In this document: piece by piece, positions 1-5,689 of the stretch
Numbering within the stretch: the stretch's first letter is position 1
Layout: each line of letters begins with the position of its first letter
Source: an uncultured Oxalobacter sp.
GTDB taxonomy: Bacteria > Pseudomonadota > Gammaproteobacteria > Burkholderiales > Burkholderiaceae_D
Length of the DNA stretch: 7,966 nucleotides
Assembly (NCBI GenBank): GCA_937916185.1
Contig: CALGGD010000146.1
Location: forward strand, 1 to 7,966
Direction: 5' to 3'
The notes under the pieces: model-generated
Databases searched by the model: none
Seen by the model: only the letters and a program-made list of their open reading frames with translations
Told to the model about the DNA's origin: nothing
Program-made: the position numbers and the translations under genes

Positions 1-312
1 GACAGTGCCTTCATGAACTGCTCAAGTCTGCAGAGCATAGCTATTCCAAAGTCTGTTAAGGTGATTGGTTCAAGATGTTTCTGCTCTTGCAGATCCCTGA
101 CAGGTCTGTCTCTTCCTGAGGGACTTGACTCTATCGGATGGTATGTGTTCGAAAAATGTTCTTCTCTCAAGGAGATTACAATTCCAAGCGCTATCGTTGA
201 TCTGCCTGCCTACACATTCAATGAATGCGCGGGATTAGAGACGGTCAACCTCCCTTCCACTATGAAGACTCTTGGCAGCAACAGTTTCCTGAACATGGGA
301 AATTCCTCCTGA
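1..312 (+). CDS. BspA-like leucine-rich repeat protein, 3' end (5' truncated by window)
   Basis: The reading frame is open at base 1 and ends at TGA 310-312, so only the last 103 residues are visible. They form four exact 23-residue units plus 11 residues of a fifth. Each full unit has the pattern F-x-x-C-x-x-L near its start and I/L-x-x-P (for example SIAIPKSV, EITIPSAI) followed by a hydrophobic end, often IG or LG. This is the LRR_5 pattern of BspA-type proteins, which in other bacteria are surface or secreted adhesins that bind host matrix proteins. No anchor, sorting signal or enzymatic domain is seen. The final unit reads SNSFLNMGNSS and stops. The usual Cys is Met and the Leu half is absent, so the gene may be truncated. 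Codon use looks more AT-rich than in the genes to the right, a hint of transfer. The family is fairly secure; the role is inferred. Confidence 0.85.
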   Translation, partial: DSAFMNCSSLQSIAIPKSVKVIGSRCFCSCRSLTGLSLPEGLDSIGWYVFEKCSSLKEITIPSAIVDLPAYTFNECAGLETVNLPSTMKTLGSNSFLNMGNSS

Positions 313-385
313 GAACAATATGGCAATCCATCTTACCAAACATTCCTTTAACAGGATGTAACAGAAATCAACAAACTGTAAAGAC

Positions 386-410
386 AAAAAAAGGGGAGAA
401 AATCCCCCCT
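386..410 (-). terminator. Intrinsic terminator of the XRE regulator gene
   Basis: Read on the minus strand, GGGGA/TCCCC arms (393-397 and 403-407) enclose a five-base loop and run straight into seven T (392-386). It lies about 75 bases after the stop of the minus-strand HTH gene. On the plus strand the trailing sequence is only pyrimidine-rich, so it would end the BspA-like transcript less well. Confidence 0.7.
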
Positions 411-447
411 CTTCCTGTTTCTATCACAGGACTCTCGAAACAGGGCA

Positions 448-465
448 ACCAGCCGGTTGGCTGGT
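448..465. repeat. Perfect hairpin in the 3' UTR of the XRE gene
   Basis: ACCAGCC (448-454) and GGCTGGT (459-465) form a perfect 7-bp stem around a GGTT loop. No T run follows on either strand, so it is not a classic terminator. It may be an mRNA-stabilising 3' hairpin or help end one of the two converging transcripts (BspA-like from the left, XRE from the right). Confidence 0.5.
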
Positions 466-480
466 CGCTCACCCCGTCAA

Positions 481-759
481 TCATTCAGCTTTCACAACCT
501 GCTTTGCCAGTACCTTGTCAAGCGCAGAGACGAACTTCACAAAATCGGTCTTGCACGCCTTGCAGATACTGCGGACTTCAAATAAATTGCAGCCACGCTC
601 ACCTGATTCAATCTTACTGATATAGCTCTGTGGCTTCTTCAGCTTGTCAGCCAGCACCTGTTGGGTCAGCTTCGCCTTCTGACGGATACTGCGGAGCTGG
701 GTACGAAGAACCGTATACTGTTCACCCCATGATTTTTTCATTGCTTTCTCTGCCGGCAT
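481..759 (-). CDS. XRE-family helix-turn-helix regulator (92 aa)
   Basis: This is a small cytoplasmic DNA-binding protein. Residues about 22-75 form an HTH_3/Cro-C1 fold, with the two core helices and turn in TQQVLADKLKKPQSYISKIE (32-51), the hallmark of XRE repressors. A short charged N-terminus and a C-terminal helical stretch complete it. The ATG at 759 is chosen because GAGG lies five bases upstream; an internal ATG seven codons in is less well placed. The gene stands alone. It has its own promoter (845-817), an inverted repeat across the -10 box and an intrinsic terminator at 386-410. This layout fits autorepression, as in prophage repressors and HTH antitoxins. No toxin partner lies on either side, so an antitoxin role is not supported here. 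The fold is sure; the target is unknown. Confidence 0.9.
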   Translation of the reverse strand: MPAEKAMKKSWGEQYTVLRTQLRSIRQKAKLTQQVLADKLKKPQSYISKIESGERGCNLFEVRSICKACKTDFVKFVSALDKVLAKQVVKAE

Positions 760-803
760 AATATCCTCGCTTTCGCTAAGTCAATGTCAATAAACGTACC
801 GAT

Positions 804-820
804 TGATTACATATTAATCA
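804..820. promoter_or_regulatory. Candidate XRE operator (inverted repeat)
   Basis: TGATTA and TAATCA are perfect inverted copies separated by CATAT. The 17-bp site covers part of the -10 box (822-817) and the expected transcription start of the minus-strand XRE gene, which is where an autorepressor would bind. The link to this protein is inferred from position. Confidence 0.55.
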
Positions 821-845
821 TAGCAATAAAAGATTTCCTGTCCAA
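817..845 (-). promoter_or_regulatory. Sigma70-type promoter of the XRE gene
   Basis: On the minus strand TTGGAC (845-840) is followed after exactly 17 bases by TATGAT (822-817), one mismatch from the consensus -10. The expected start is near 810, leaving a leader of about 50 bases before the ATG at 759. Confidence 0.6.
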
Positions 846-1016
846 TGAATTTAAACGGATTTTGATAAAAAAAGACATAAATCGGATATGAATCCATACT
901 ATAAGTAACAGGAAAACTGAACCCACACCATTGACTGTTTTACAGGCAAAACCAACATCCTGTTTTATGGCAACCAGCCTGATCCCCTCCGCAGCACTGC
1001 TGGACGTGCAGGATTG

Positions 1017-1595
1017 TCACCCTTTGGAAGCCATCTCAGGAAACAGGTCAGAAAAATCCTTTATTCCGGACAGCTTCTCAAGCACCTGTTCCGCCAGTCC
1101 GTTGCCCATATCAGCCAGGTTCTCCAATGCTGTTCCGGCATCATCATTGCCTTGCGCCGCTGCAAGGGCATACCATCGGACAGCCATGCCGTAATCCTGC
1201 CAACCGCCCAGTCCATTCTCATACATGAACCCCAAGGTGTTCTGTGCTGAAGGATTGCCCTGCTCTGCCGACCTGATGAACCAGTCCCGTGCTTTTCCGT
1301 AATCCTGGGGAACGCCCTGACCATAGATATACATGAACGCCAGTTCCATCTGGGATTCCGCATGGCCTTTCAGGGCAGCCTTGCAGAACCAGAAGGCAGC
1401 ATGATCATAATTCATGGGTACACCAACACCTTCAAGGCGCATTTTTGCGATACGGTACTGCGCCTCGGTATTGTCCAGCTCAGCCGCTTGACGGAAACAG
1501 TCCGCCGCCTCGACCAGGATGCCCGCTTCCAAGAACGCAAGCCCTCTTCCCAATAAATCCATTGCGCAGTGTGTATCAGCCCCCCTATCCATCAT
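1017..1595 (-). CDS. Sel1-repeat (SLR/TPR-like) protein, 192 aa
   Basis: Sel1 repeats are paired-helix solenoids that act as scaffolds for protein-protein contacts. Three full 36-residue repeats are clear at about 43-78, 79-114 and 115-150, with the typical A-x-x-x-L-A-x-M-Y-x-x-G-x-G-V and A-x-x-W-F-x-x-A-A-x-x-G patterns. A divergent TPR-like helix pair sits at about 11-42 (EAADCFRQAAELDN). The C-terminal 40 residues are helical and not repeated. No signal peptide or membrane segment is seen, so it is probably cytoplasmic. The ATG at 1595 follows AAAGGTGA at good spacing; a second ATG directly after it is equally usable. It lies 109 bases downstream of the esterase gene with no clear terminator between, so it may share that transcript. 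The partner is unknown. A second Sel1 protein lies at 6166-6990. Confidence 0.88.
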   Translation of the reverse strand: MMDRGADTHCAMDLLGRGLAFLEAGILVEAADCFRQAAELDNTEAQYRIAKMRLEGVGVPMNYDHAAFWFCKAALKGHAESQMELAFMYIYGQGVPQDYGKARDWFIRSAEQGNPSAQNTLGFMYENGLGGWQDYGMAVRWYALAAAQGNDDAGTALENLADMGNGLAEQVLEKLSGIKDFSDLFPEMASKG

Positions 1596-1704
1596 AAGTC
1601 ACCTTTGGAAAGGCTTTCCTTTTTCAAGTTGCCTATCTCAGACAGCCAAAAACCGGAAAACCTGAAAATGCTTTCCATTCAGAACAATATTTCTTCCTTT
1701 TCGT

Positions 1705-2745
1705 TCATTGTTTCAGATGCTTATTGAAGAATTGATCCAATTGGTTGAAGTAATAACACAATTCCGGTGCATCCGAAGGCAGCAGATAATAACCGGCATG
1801 GGAAAGGCCTTCTATCACAATCAGGTCAGCATCCACGCCAACCCCACGCATTTTCTGATGCACACGCACGGTATTGCTGAGAAACAGGTCACGGGTACCG
1901 GATGTCAACAGGGTCGGAGGAAACCCCGACAGGTCACCATACACCGGGGAAAGCTGGGGGTCTTTCATATCATGCCCATTGGCATAGATTTCAGCAGCCC
2001 CTTTCAGGAAACCACTGTAGCTGACCAGCAGTGTATCCAACCCCTCATTCGTGAAATAGGAATCCCCTGTCTTGGTCAGGTCAGACCATGGCGTACCCGG
2101 TGCAACCGCACCAGGAAGCGGCAGTCCTTCAGTCCTTGCACGGAGCACCAGTGCCAAGGTCATCCCGCCTCCAGTCGATGTCCCGAAAACACCAACCCTG
2201 TCAGCCGGATACTGTTTCAAGACCTCACGGTAAACCGCCATCGCATCATCCATTGCTGCTGGATAGGGATGGTCAGGCGCCATACGGTAATCGATTGAAA
2301 CCACCTTGTACCCCCCTTTTGCCGCCATCAACAGCCCCTCCTGCAATCCGGCTTTCCCCGGCAGGAACACATAGCCGCCGCCATGGATATGCAACAAGAG
2401 ACGGTTCTTGTTTTCCGGTCTGACAACAGATGGCGTCAATAAGAAAACCCTTACACCAGCCATATTGGACTCCACAATAGAGACCTTCAGCTGCTCAGCC
2501 AGAACATCCACTTTGGCGGAAACCTGCTCTGCAGACCGGGAAACAGCCTTCCGCCATCCCTCTGCATCCTTTGGAACCTGATTCCAGTTCAATGGCGGCC
2601 CTTTGGCAATGCTCTGCTGCAATGCAGGACTGACCGTACCAGGCACAGGAACCTCATGTGCCGCCACCTCGTATGCCTTGGCGGCTGGCAGCACCATGAC
2701 AGCCACAACCAGTATCGATGGCCATGTCTTCCTGAAAAACGGCAT
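1705..2745 (-). CDS. Exported alpha/beta hydrolase of the HSL family (family IV esterase/lipase)
   Basis: This is probably a carboxylesterase that cleaves short-chain esters. The hormone-sensitive-lipase signature is present: the oxyanion motif HGGG at residues 121-124, the nucleophile elbow GTSTG with Ser190, a likely catalytic Asp286 in SGTRD and His316 in GLSHAGY. The family-typical VVSIDYRMAPDHPYPAA lies at about 148-164. The 346 residues fit the family (about 300-350) with an N-terminal extension. That extension begins with a signal peptide: FRK, a hydrophobic stretch to about residue 20, then a signal peptidase I-like site after AAKA (residue 24). It is therefore likely periplasmic or secreted, whereas many bacterial HSL enzymes are cytosolic. 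A strong AGGAGG precedes the ATG at 2745. It follows a GNAT gene remnant by 42 bases and precedes the Sel1 gene. The natural substrate cannot be read from the sequence. Confidence 0.92.
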   Translation of the reverse strand: MPFFRKTWPSILVVAVMVLPAAKAYEVAAHEVPVPGTVSPALQQSIAKGPPLNWNQVPKDAEGWRKAVSRSAEQVSAKVDVLAEQLKVSIVESNMAGVRVFLLTPSVVRPENKNRLLLHIHGGGYVFLPGKAGLQEGLLMAAKGGYKVVSIDYRMAPDHPYPAAMDDAMAVYREVLKQYPADRVGVFGTSTGGGMTLALVLRARTEGLPLPGAVAPGTPWSDLTKTGDSYFTNEGLDTLLVSYSGFLKGAAEIYANGHDMKDPQLSPVYGDLSGFPPTLLTSGTRDLFLSNTVRVHQKMRGVGVDADLIVIEGLSHAGYYLLPSDAPELCYYFNQLDQFFNKHLKQ

Positions 2746-2787
2746 AGCCTCCTCCTAAAATCATATTGTCTGACTTCCACAGGCATT

Positions 2788-2955
2788 TCATGACCAACAG
2801 GGCAGGCAATCTATCCCTTTATCATCACCCTGCCGGAATCCAATGCCAGGCTCTCTTCCTGGGGGGGATGCCAATCCTTCCTCCACCATCTCATTCCAGA
2901 TGGCAACTGCACCTTCCAAGCCAGCCCCGGTCAGTTCTCTTGCATTGACGGCCAT
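2788..2955 (-). pseudogene. Remnant of a GNAT-family N-acetyltransferase, frameshifted and truncated
   Basis: From ATG 2955 the first about 30 residues read as the start of a GNAT acetyltransferase, with the strand/helix AVAIWNEMVEEGLASP. Then a run of seven C on the minus strand (plus-strand G at 2861-2867) shifts the frame. With six C the reading becomes ASPQEESLALDSGRVM, which matches the IWNE-V-EEG-AFPQEE pattern of a known GNAT subgroup. As it stands the frame gives an unrelated tail and stops at 2788. The corrected frame stops at 2811. Both are far short of the usual 150-170 residues, and the acetyl-CoA-binding half is absent. The start keeps an AAAGGGG ribosome site and a promoter-like pair. 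The remnant lies directly upstream of the esterase and may now serve only as its leader. The family call comes from recognising a short motif, so confidence is moderate. Confidence 0.55.
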
Positions 2956-2989
2956 CTTGCCCCCTTTTCCAAAAACGGAACCCCAGCCA

Positions 2990-3018
2990 ATCGTAATGTA
3001 TCCATAAAACAGTTACAA
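2990..3018 (-). promoter_or_regulatory. Candidate promoter for the GNAT remnant-esterase-Sel1 run
   Basis: On the minus strand TTGTAA (3018-3013) and TACGAT (2995-2990) are 17 bases apart, each with four of six consensus bases. The predicted start lies about 28 bases before the ATG at 2955. Confidence 0.4.
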
Positions 3019-3140
3019 GCTTCCAGCTGAAACCATTTACAATAGCCGTAGGCAGCCATCCTGGAAAGAACAGCCATGACTGCACGCCTGAATATTGGAC
3101 AGCCCGCTGTTTTGCTGCCATATTCCACGGATACCATCAC

Positions 3141-3169
3141 TTGAGACGCAACTTCCCATTAGATTGTAT
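3141..3169 (+). promoter_or_regulatory. Candidate promoter of the zinc-ribbon/YbjQ-like gene
   Basis: TTGAGA (3141-3146, five of six consensus bases) and a poor -10, TTGTAT (3164-3169), are 17 bases apart. The expected start is near 3176, about 25 bases before the ATG at 3201. Confidence 0.35.
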
Positions 3170-3200
3170 CCATCGAAACATAACCTGAACGGACAAAGCC

Positions 3201-3911
3201 ATGATACTGGACAAACTGAAAGATAAAGTGGGAGAAATCTCCTCTGAAATCAAGAAACATTTCCACCCCTGTGACATCTGCGGAACTTCCATCACCCTGG
3301 ACATTGACCGTTGCCCGGCCTGTGAGGAAGCTTACGTCGAACTGACTGAACCTGGCAGTGCCCCTCAGAACCAGGAACAGCTCAATGCGCTGATCAACCG
3401 TTTTGTCAGGATCCTCCCAAAAATGCAGGAAGGCGACCTGAAAAACACCATCACCACCCATTTGGACAGACTGCGTGAAAAATCCATAGAGATAGGCAAG
3501 GCTGAACAGACCATCGCCGCAGCTTCCACCGCCCCCAGGAAACTGAGCCAGCCTATCCTGCAAAGCAATACTGAACGCATTGAGGGATACAGCATCATCA
3601 GCCAGCTTGGCGTTGTCTCCGTATCGAAAACCATCACCCTGACTTCCAATGATGGGCGTCATGAAACGGATGAGGCTGTTGAGGCGGAACTGCATGAGCT
3701 GTCTGCCAAAGCAGACAGCCTTTCTGCCAATGCGGTCGTCAATATCCGTATCGGCTATACAGGGATTGAATCCATGACACTGGCACCCAGAGTCCTGCTC
3801 ACCGTCACAGGAACCGCTGTGGCTGTCAAACCGCTGGCAACAGGCGCAACGGGAATACCTGTACCTGAGACAGCGGATTCAACCGCTCCTGAAACATCAG
3901 CAGCTTCCTGA
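3201..3911 (+). CDS. Zinc-ribbon protein with C-terminal YbjQ-like (DUF74) domain
   Basis: This is a 236-residue soluble protein of unknown function. Residues 24-41 carry two Cys pairs, C24-x2-C27 and C38-x2-C41, a small zinc ribbon (CDIC...CPAC). A helical linker with many charged residues follows (about 55-105). Residues about 126-210 resemble the YbjQ/DUF74 family: EGYSIISQLGVVSVSKTI at the start, an ANAVVNIRIGY strand at 177-186 and a TVTGTAVAV end. YbjQ proteins are usually free-standing at about 105 residues and form oligomers; a heavy-metal role has been suggested but not proven. The tail after 210 is rich in Ala, Thr and Pro and looks disordered. There is no signal peptide. The start has only a weak GGA seven bases upstream but fits the frame and promoter. 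A strong terminator follows, so it is transcribed alone. Confidence 0.75.
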   Translation: MILDKLKDKVGEISSEIKKHFHPCDICGTSITLDIDRCPACEEAYVELTEPGSAPQNQEQLNALINRFVRILPKMQEGDLKNTITTHLDRLREKSIEIGKAEQTIAAASTAPRKLSQPILQSNTERIEGYSIISQLGVVSVSKTITLTSNDGRHETDEAVEAELHELSAKADSLSANAVVNIRIGYTGIESMTLAPRVLLTVTGTAVAVKPLATGATGIPVPETADSTAPETSAAS

Positions 3912-3922
3912 TAACGGCAACC

Positions 3923-3961
3923 GGCAGTAAGGGCATTTGTCCTTACTGCCATGTATTTTTT
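3923..3961 (+). terminator. Strong intrinsic terminator after the zinc-ribbon gene
   Basis: GGCAGTAAGG (3923-3932) pairs perfectly with CCTTACTGCC (3941-3950) around an eight-base loop. A short spacer and six T (3956-3961) follow. It begins 12 bases after the stop codon. Confidence 0.9.
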
Positions 3962-3973
3962 ACAGTTCCAGGC

Positions 3974-4002
3974 TTTACATCGTCAACAATTCTTCTTACA
4001 CT
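3974..4002 (+). promoter_or_regulatory. Promoter of the MliC-like lipoprotein gene
   Basis: TTTACA (3974-3979, five of six) and TACACT (3997-4002, four of six) are exactly 17 bases apart, directly after the preceding terminator. The expected start is near 4009, giving a leader of about 35 bases. Confidence 0.55.
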
Positions 4003-4043
4003 CGGCACCCGTTAACAACCGTCCACTCCATTGAGAAAATCCC

Positions 4044-4565
4044 ATGAAAAAAACCGCATCCCTGCTTCTTGGTGCAGCACTGGTCATGTCCTTGACCGGC
4101 TGTGAAACCTTCCTTGGCGGCAGTTCCAGCTCCAAGACGGCTTCCGGTCCTGTCACGACACAGTATGACTGTACAGACGGCACCCATTTCACCATTACCC
4201 GTGATAACAAAACCCCCAACAAAGCAACATTGAACCGTCAGGGACAGGCCTATGAAATGACCAAAGTCGCCACCCGGACCGGATCAGACAAACTGCAGCA
4301 CAGCTCTGGTCTGACCTATATCGGTGTTTCCAACATGAGCAGTCTGGTCAACTTCAAGCAGGGCAAGAACATTTCCAGCGAATGCCGCAGTGAAGAACAG
4401 ACACTGATCCAAAAAGAACTGGACGAAAAACGGAAACAGGAAGCTGCGGCAAAAGCGGCTGAAGCGAAAAAGACAGCCACTACATCCAAGAAAACCACGG
4501 CAACGAAAAAGACCGTGAGAAAAACCACCAGGAAAGTTGTCCGGAAAACCACCAGGAAGAAATGA
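4044..4565 (+). CDS. Lipoprotein with MliC-like (lysozyme inhibitor) domain and lysine/arginine-rich tail
   Basis: This is a 173-residue predicted lipoprotein. MKK plus a hydrophobic stretch ends in the lipobox LTGC with Cys20 as the lipidation site; the next residue is Glu, not Asp, so outer-membrane sorting is plausible. Residues about 40-115 resemble MliC/PliC, periplasmic inhibitors of C-type lysozyme: YDCTDGTHFTITRDN at the start, a middle reading QAYEMTKVATRTGSDKLQHS and a closing SSEC. Cys43 and Cys114 would form the family's disulphide. The match is distant, and I cannot confirm the inhibitory loop. After residue 117 comes a charged helix (EKRKQEAAAKAAEAKK) and then a histone H1-like tail, KTTRKVVRKTTRKK, with a duplicated KTTRK unit. 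Such a tail is not normal for MliC and may bind peptidoglycan, LPS or nucleic acid. The ribosome site is weak (GAGA eight bases upstream). It is probably monocistronic. Confidence 0.8.
   Translation: MKKTASLLLGAALVMSLTGCETFLGGSSSSKTASGPVTTQYDCTDGTHFTITRDNKTPNKATLNRQGQAYEMTKVATRTGSDKLQHSSGLTYIGVSNMSSLVNFKQGKNISSECRSEEQTLIQKELDEKRKQEAAAKAAEAKKTATTSKKTTATKKTVRKTTRKVVRKTTRKK
4521..4558 (+). repeat. Direct repeat encoding the basic tail
   Basis: AAAACCACCAGGAA occurs at 4521-4534 and again at 4545-4558, a 24-base period. It encodes two copies of K-T-T-R-K in frame, so the tail may grow or shrink by 8 residues through slippage or recombination. Confidence 0.7.
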
Positions 4566-4588
4566 GCTTTCTTGCATTTTTCAGCAGT

Positions 4589-4622
4589 ACGGCGGCTGGC
4601 AGGGTGACCTGGCAGCCGTTTG
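4589..4622. terminator. Imperfect hairpin between convergent genes
   Basis: ACGGC (4589-4593) pairs with GCCGT (4615-4619), and CAGG (4600-4603) pairs with CCTG (4608-4611) across a GTGA loop, with a three-base bulge and one G-G mismatch between. Only three T follow on the plus strand. It may end both the lipoprotein and the SGNH transcripts, but it is a weak example. Confidence 0.4.
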
Positions 4623-4663
4623 CACAGCAGGGAAAGCCCGGCAACCTTGACGGGTCAGGAACA

Positions 4664-5299
4664 TCAATCCACGATATGGTCTGCAATCCAATTTCCCAGC
4701 ATCACCCCCTGCTGTGAATAGCCTTTGGCATTGAAATGGATCCCCCGTCTATCCATCATGCCACCCTGCCGCCAATAGGCAGGGCCTGCCGCACCATACA
4801 AGTCATAGACCTGATACCCCAATCCATTGGCCAAAGATATCTGAATATCTGCAATCTGCCTGGCTTTCGGGTTCACCCGTCCATTCTTGTAATTGCCCGG
4901 CATCGTCGTGAAAAGGATTGTACGGCAGACCGGCCGGTACATCGCCATGAAGCGCCCCATATCAGCACGGAACTTCGGTGCATCGAAATTCGGTGCATAG
5001 CTTTCATTCGTACCGATGGAAACAACCAGCAGATTGGGATTCATGGCTGCCACCCTGTTCACCGACCGCTGATTCAGGAAATCTGCCAGGTAGGCCCCCG
5101 GTTTTGCAATGTGCTGATAAGACACACCATTCCCCAGGCGCTGACGCAGGCGGGTATGGGCTGCACGTGGGAAAATCTTGCTCCAGACATGGGAATCGCC
5201 AAGATGGACAACCCTCAGATTGCCTGCCCATGACAATATTGGCGACAATCCGAAGAGGACAGCGGTAAACATCCACTTTCTCAATGATTTCAGAACCAT
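4664..5299 (-). CDS. Exported SGNH/GDSL-family hydrolase
   Basis: This is a 211-residue predicted esterase of the SGNH fold. The blocks appear in order: I, VHLGDSHVW with nucleophile Ser36; II, KPGAYL with Gly68; III, SIGTNES with Asn98; V, GIHFNAKGY with His188. GDSH, GTNE and HFxxKGY together resemble a subgroup thought to act on O-acetyl groups of peptidoglycan or polysaccharide. In the canonical D-x-x-H block Asp sits three residues before His, but here that place is Arg185 and an Asp lies at 183. Residues 1-25 form a signal peptide (LRK, hydrophobic core, SWA before the cut), so it acts in the periplasm or outside. GGGGA lies six bases before the ATG at 5299. The gene converges on the MliC-like lipoprotein gene, and no other gene shares its strand nearby. 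The substrate is inferred. Confidence 0.88.
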   Translation of the reverse strand: MVLKSLRKWMFTAVLFGLSPILSWAGNLRVVHLGDSHVWSKIFPRAAHTRLRQRLGNGVSYQHIAKPGAYLADFLNQRSVNRVAAMNPNLLVVSIGTNESYAPNFDAPKFRADMGRFMAMYRPVCRTILFTTMPGNYKNGRVNPKARQIADIQISLANGLGYQVYDLYGAAGPAYWRQGGMMDRRGIHFNAKGYSQQGVMLGNWIADHIVD

Positions 5300-5423
5300 T
5301 CAAAATCCCCATCAAAACGAAATATCCGGTCACATCGGTGCAACGGAACCTGCTTCTCTTCACAGTATCATCCCGTTTGCTCCACGACAGTTTTCCCGGC
5401 AATAAAGGAAAAGATTAAAAAGA

Positions 5424-5484
5424 CTGTTCTGCCTGAAAGCCCTCTTTCATCGGTGGTTGCGGCTTCCATGGCAAGGCGGAACAG
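5424..5484. other. Putative structured element with three-way-junction layout
   Basis: CTGTTCTGCC (5424-5433) pairs with GGCGGAACAG (5475-5484), ten pairs including one U-G on the plus strand. Inside it TGAAAG/CTTTCA (5434-5449, loop CCCT) abuts the closing stem, then comes a short linker, then TTGC/GCAA (5457-5474). This resembles a small RNA three-way junction. On the minus strand the closing stem has a C-A mismatch but is followed by TCTTTTTAATC, so it could instead be a minus-strand terminator. No known RNA family was recognised. Confidence 0.35.
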
Positions 5485-5501
5485 GCAACAGGCCTCCCCA
5501 T

Positions 5502-5533
5502 AAAAAAATGGTGCATGGATGCCATACACCATG
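5502..5533 (-). terminator. Perfect intrinsic terminator on the minus strand
   Basis: On the minus strand ATGGTG-T-ATGG, a three-base loop, then CCAT-G-CACCAT form an 11-bp stem with one U-G pair, followed directly by seven T (5508-5502). It lies about 40 bases after the stop of the minus-strand fragment ending at 5572 and has no intact gene to serve. Confidence 0.85.
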
Positions 5534-5571
5534 GCTTTATGCTAGCAGATTTCATTAAAACAATCAACCAG

Positions 5572-5688
5572 TTAGAAACTGGCCACCGTCACATTCGCAT
5601 ACTTTCCGTAAGACAGAACATCATATCCATCATAACCGATCCTGACCCATCCTCTGGATACCAAGACAACGACTTTTCGTTCCCTCTG
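5572..5688 (-). pseudogene. C-terminal fragment of a lost minus-strand gene
   Basis: A 38-codon open stretch runs from a TAG at 5691-5689 to TAA at 5574-5572 with no convincing start codon. Its translation includes VVVLVSRGWVRIGYDGYDVL and then SYGKYANVTVASF, which looks like the end of a beta-rich protein. The good terminator at 5502-5533 lies just downstream in the same direction. The 5' part would have to lie where the intact plus-strand mutT-like gene now sits, so I read this as the tail left behind when the gene was replaced or deleted. The family is not recognised. It overlaps the mutT promoter region, and chance reading is possible. Confidence 0.4.
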
Positions 5689-5689
5689 C

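Noticed and set aside
225..620. Plus-strand frame that could continue the leucine-rich repeat protein after a frameshift
   Set aside because: Its translation after position 312 has no F-x-x-C-x-x-L or I-x-x-P pattern, and it runs through the minus-strand XRE gene.
934..967. Two copies of CTGTTTTA near the end of the first Sel1 gene, as a terminator or repeat
   Set aside because: The short direct repeats and a five-base ACAGG/CCTGT pairing are too weak to support a terminator or mobile element.
1708..2298. Plus-strand frame of 196 residues opposite the esterase gene
   Set aside because: The esterase on the other strand has a complete catalytic set, signal peptide and strong ribosome site. 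This frame has none of these.
2931..3140. Minus-strand frame of 69 residues starting at GTG 3140
   Set aside because: It has no ribosome site, many rare-looking codons and no recognisable motif, and it overlaps the promoter of the plus-strand zinc-ribbon gene and the start of the GNAT remnant.
3077..3145. Plus-strand 22-codon frame before the zinc-ribbon gene, a possible leader peptide
   Set aside because: The ribosome site is poor and the likely promoter at 3141-3169 lies downstream of most of it, so it would not be in the transcript.
3159..3695. Minus-strand frame of 178 residues opposite the zinc-ribbon gene
   Set aside because: The plus strand carries a zinc ribbon, a YbjQ-like domain and a matching terminator; the antisense frame has no recognisable motif.
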